From: Monomorium pharaonis
Taxonomy: Eukaryota; Arthropoda; Insecta; Hymenoptera; Formicidae
Direction of reading: 5' to 3'
DNA: 64,000 nucleotides
NCBI RefSeq assembly: GCF_013373865.1
Contig: NC_050470.1
Coordinates: 11,206,373 to 11,270,372, forward strand
Part shown: one piece after another, positions 61,138-64,000 of the stretch
Layout of the letters: each line of letters starts with the position of its first letter
Position numbering within the stretch: the first letter of the stretch is position 1
Program-made: the position numbers and the translations under genes
The notes under the pieces: model-generated
Database searches by the model: none
Seen by the model: only the letters and a program-made list of their open reading frames with translations
What the model was told of the DNA's origin: nothing

Positions 61138-61908
61138 TCAGACTATTTTCTGAATTATGATTGAGGAAGGGGGAAAGAAATTGTAGAAAAATTCGACGGG
61201 GACCGCGAAAAGGTCATAATATTGGGGAGTAAAAGTGGGGATGAGGTCTGTGGGATTGAGCGCGGAGACGACATGGAATAAGGCGTCCATATCTATTGCT
61301 TGCGAATCCAGAGTATATTCGCGATAAGAATGGAGGGACAGATCTAATTTGGTCGGGAATTGTTCTTGAATTTCTATGAGGGAGTTTTGGGTTATAATTC
61401 TTCCATTATAATAATAATAACGAGGACAGGGCGGGACTCTATCAAATTCGTCTAACAACTCCAATGAGGGTGTAGGAGAAGGTGGGGGTGAAAGGTCTAT
61501 GAGTTCGGGGGAACTGATCGGGGAGTACGAAGGAAAAAGGACTCGCGGAGAGGGGGGCGGAGGTGAGGGAGGTATTACATTTCGAGGGGATGAATTCGCG
61601 GATTGTATTTAAGGTTCCCGAGTACCAGGGGTAGAATCCGCACAGCTGGGCGAGTGACCGGACCCTCGAGCGATTGGCTCGGAATCCGCGAACCGGGACG
61701 CTCGGCCGGACTCCTGGATGGCGGGGTCGGGATCCGCTAGCCTGGATGCCTGGTCGGATTCTCGAAGATCGGAATCGGTGAAACGGTCTTCCCCCGGAAC
61801 CGACGAACGCGATGTATCGTTTAATTTCTGCGCGAGAGCCCGCCTGATCGCCTTCCTTCGAGACCGTTTGAAATTCGACCGATTTCGATGAAAGAAAATT
61901 ATTTCCAC
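61138..61908 (-). pseudogene. Open frame in LTR-type element, single stop
   Basis: About 256 codons in one frame, interrupted only by TAA at 61609-61611. It has a basic N-terminal region (RSNFKRSRRKAIRRALAQKL), then degenerate repeats of about 16 residues (ESDQASRLADPDP, ESGRASRFADSEP). A proline-rich linker follows, and a C-terminal part contains PRYYYYNGRIITQNSLIEI. There is no ATG at the beginning, so translation might need the upstream splice. I do not recognise the family. A gag-like or accessory role is possible. Confidence 0.4.
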
Positions 61909-62291
61909 TATAAGTTATAATTGTTTATTTAGTTAAAAACCGAGACCCGAAAGAAATTTAAGGTTGGAGACTTACTACTTGATGAATAAAATCCAAGCTC
62001 TTGGTTCCAAGATTGGCGAAGTTGTCTGTTGGAATGTACAGCCTTAGGTGGTCGAGGTACCCAATTGACTAATCAGTCAGGTGTGGTTGGAGTAAAATTC
62101 CCTCAGTTTACTGTTTTGACCACTTTCACTCGAGCACCGTCACTTGGACACTCGGTTCCGCGTTAAAGCTCGCGTTCGCGGAATTAACTGAGGTTCGAAC
62201 AGCGAGGTTTGAAAGAACGAAAGACAGAGTGCGCGAAACAGTGACTGAGACAGTGACTGACTCCGACTTTTGGAAGTGTCGGTTTATATAG

Positions 62292-62298
62292 TAATTTC
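62292..62298 (-). promoter_or_regulatory. TATA box of the LTR-type element
   Basis: TATATAAACCGACACTTCC on the minus strand, followed by repeated CAGTCACTG motifs where transcription might start. Confidence 0.4.
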
Positions 62299-62900
62299 CC
62301 CGAAAAGTAAAGTTTTGGGTGTGGGTGTTTTGGAGATGTTAATTGGCGGGAATGCGTGGGAATTAATTTTTAAGGTTTTCATTGGTCGAGTGGTTATTTG
62401 GTCTTGGGGTGGCGTTCGTTAAGCCCTTTGGCTATTGGTCCGTTGGTTGTCTCCGCCTTACATTTTTCAAATCGGGCAGGAGAGAGAGGGTTTTCAGATG
62501 TTCTTATCCTAAATAGGGGGAGGAAATTTTATGTTTCTTGGCCCGCGCATTTTCCCAGGGATGATAGCCGCATCTGGTTTCGAAAAAGAAAATTTTATAG
62601 CCCCTCGGACGTTTTTGAGGTGGTCTGGCTCTCCTTAGATAACATTCCGTTCGTAAAAACGTTATTACTCTTGAAACCAAATGTGCCCTTTGCTCCACCT
62701 AATCCGCCAAATTTTATTGGCTTTTTAGTATCTTAGGGTCCCTCTGATTATGGGAACCAAACGCCCTCGCGGTGCGGAGATATTTATTTATTTCCTCCTC
62801 CGTAACCCTTGACCGCAGATAAGTCTCACAGTTTTATTTGGCTTATTTATCTCTAAAAAGCTCAGCGGGCAATAAAGAGTGAAGTCCCTCGGACGTAACA

Positions 62901-63129
62901 GTGATATTATAATTAAGATTGCAAGTTCCATAAATATGAAAGTGGACTGATTATTGAATATATTGAGTATATGTAATTGTCTTGTAGATAAATATATGTG
63001 ATTTCTATATAACAAAGCAAAAAATTGAATTTGTGCTTTAAAAGATTAATTTGTGATTTGATAACTGTTTGATAATTTGTTAATTTCCGTATCATTAGAA
63101 TTTCCTTAATTTAAAATCGATGTCCTTAC
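62901..63129. other. P450 last intron, proximal part
   Basis: AT-rich DNA between the GTAAGG donor at 63129-63128 and the inserted element. Confidence 0.6.
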
Positions 63130-64000
63130 CTATACATATACGTGGACTCTCTCCAAATAGAATATAAGCATATGACGGAATATTACGTTTATTCTATTTG
63201 CTAAATTGCTCTGTATCATATTTTTTCGGATCAGGAAAGTATTCCGGGTCATAGTGTATGCCAAGCATTGAAATATAAACTGGCGTACCTTTTTTGAGAA
63301 CTAAATCGGAATTTGGCACCTTGTAAGTTTCCACTGTTAAGCGATCTAGAAATGCCAACGGCAGATACATTCTCAAAGTTTCGGACACTACCATGTTGAA
63401 ATATTGCAGTGAACAAACCTGATAAAATAAATATTTTAAGCTGGCTTGGCAATGACGTTAAAATTCATTTGTTTTATTCATGACATTTTTTTACAGTAAA
63501 AAAATAATGTACGGTCTTTGCATTACCATATCATATGTGATTTTGTCATCAGTGGAGCGCATCAAGAATTTCTTTCCTGAGTCTATCTTGTATTTTGGAA
63601 CGTATCGCGAGTTCATACAAAGGGAAAGGCATTACTGTTGAAGAAGTCTTATAACCAGCTGTGAAAAAACAGCCGCTTGCGCTACTCGTCCCCTTCAAAT
63701 TCTAAAATTTTAATTTGTATTTTTCAAAATTGTTACTATAATTTATTTCTAGCTGTGAAAATCATTAGTCAAACAAATTAAATGGGTATTCTGTTTTTTT
63801 AGGTGTAAATTAAAAAATGTGTGCATTAAAAATGTTTGAACAATCACATTTACTTACTAAATCCTCCTCCAATGTCCAGATCTTTACAAGTTTTTTTCAG
63901 TTCAATAAGCGTATCAATGAGATCATTTCTCTTTTTACCAGAATTCATGCGTTCAGAGAGAGTCTCCCAAAGAACTTTACGCAAGAACTTTGTGGCATCC

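Larger units (their letters stand above)
60351..62900 (-). mobile_element. LTR-type insertion (TGTTACGTCC...GGACGTAACA), GTGA duplication
   Basis: Perfect 10-bp inverted termini TGTTACGTCC / GGACGTAACA are flanked by GTGA (60347-60350 and 62901-62904). TG...CA ends with a 4-bp duplication fit a Gypsy-type LTR. No second LTR copy, primer-binding site or pol was seen, so it is either a very long solo LTR or an unusual nonautonomous element. On the minus strand a TATATAA box (about 62292) precedes a leader, a possible short intron (donor GTAAGT near 61972, acceptor TTATAG near 61911) and an open region at 61908-61138. The AT-rich part at 60780-61070 repeats ATTATACAATAATG motifs. Confidence 0.6.
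60074..64000 (-). pseudogene. Cytochrome P450, clan 3 (CYP6/CYP9-like) pseudogene, continues beyond right edge
   Basis: Microsomal haem monooxygenase relic. Exon >64000-63858 is open (FLRKVLWETLSERMN, NDLIDTLIELKK). Exon 63701-63527 holds the I helix as FFTAGYKTSS, where the acidic residue of AGxE/DT is lysine, with a TAG after FKFEGDE and two frameshifts. Exon 63418-63130 has the K helix ETLR in MVVSETLRMYLPLAFLDR and then DPEYFPDPKKYDTEQF. A TAG stop at 63196-63194 follows, then the haem loop as FGESPRICIG, with serine in place of the conserved glycine but the haem cysteine kept. The last exon (60247-60074) reads RMGLLQIKLGIITILSKYEV, then shifts frame by a small insertion near 60140 before LGGGLHLNIRKLH and the stop. 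Donor/acceptor phases match throughout. A 2.55-kb element (60351-62900) fills the last intron. Confidence 0.88.

Overview
The window is AT-rich eukaryotic DNA from an insect. Spliced cytochrome P450 and UDP-glycosyltransferase (UGT) genes, many DNA-transposon miniatures, Penelope-like elements and undepleted CpG suggest a hymenopteran, most likely an ant. That is inference: no species-level marker is present. Two runs of exactly 500 N (20264-20763 and 54811-55310) are scaffold gaps of unknown size. Only one coding exon looks like part of a living host gene: a 58-nt signal-peptide exon at 51350-51407 (+) behind a GC-rich leader. The other recognisable host genes are broken.

Layout. 1-1250: GC-balanced possible leader or promoter. 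3148-5169: nested terminal-inverted-repeat (TIR) elements. 6080-7476 (-): first two exons of a P450. 7.2-9.7 kb: Penelope-like element (PLE) scrap, Helitron helicase fragment, foldback element. 10-15 kb: MITEs, a SINE-like repeat and a PLE endonuclease remnant. 15.0-16.6 kb: GC-rich region with a TATA box. 16.6-20.1 kb: mariner-type foldback and more TIR elements. 21.0-22.8 kb: gag-only DIRS-like element. 22975-33114 (-): UGT pseudogene A, split by a 5.14-kb palindromic Tc1-type transposon with a transposase gene in each arm. 35233-37355 (-): UGT pseudogene B. 37.6-38.1 kb: 60-bp tandem repeats. 38.87-40.8 kb: PLE with inverted ends and hammerhead-like motifs. 41-50 kb: mostly intergenic. 57.1-58.4 kb (-): viral nucleoprotein-like relic carrying a 140-bp inverted duplication. 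60074-64000 (-): P450 pseudogene whose last intron holds a 2.55-kb LTR-type insertion.

The strongest candidate for something undescribed is a dispersed set of elements ending in CCC...GGG (3148, 3890, 17081, 18477, 34239, 42342, 48524, and one-ended copies near 38142 and 19861). Six of the seven two-ended copies carry a matching but variable 2-bp target duplication (AT, TA, TT, CA, AA, AA). Each interior is built from its own short palindromic or tandem motif. The second is the 5.14-kb palindrome, whose left transposase is open and whose right copy has two stops.

The P450 and UGT remnants are detoxification genes. UGT A lacks its last two exons and UGT B lacks exons 2-3, so neither could make enzyme. 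All similarities are judged by eye, without database searches.
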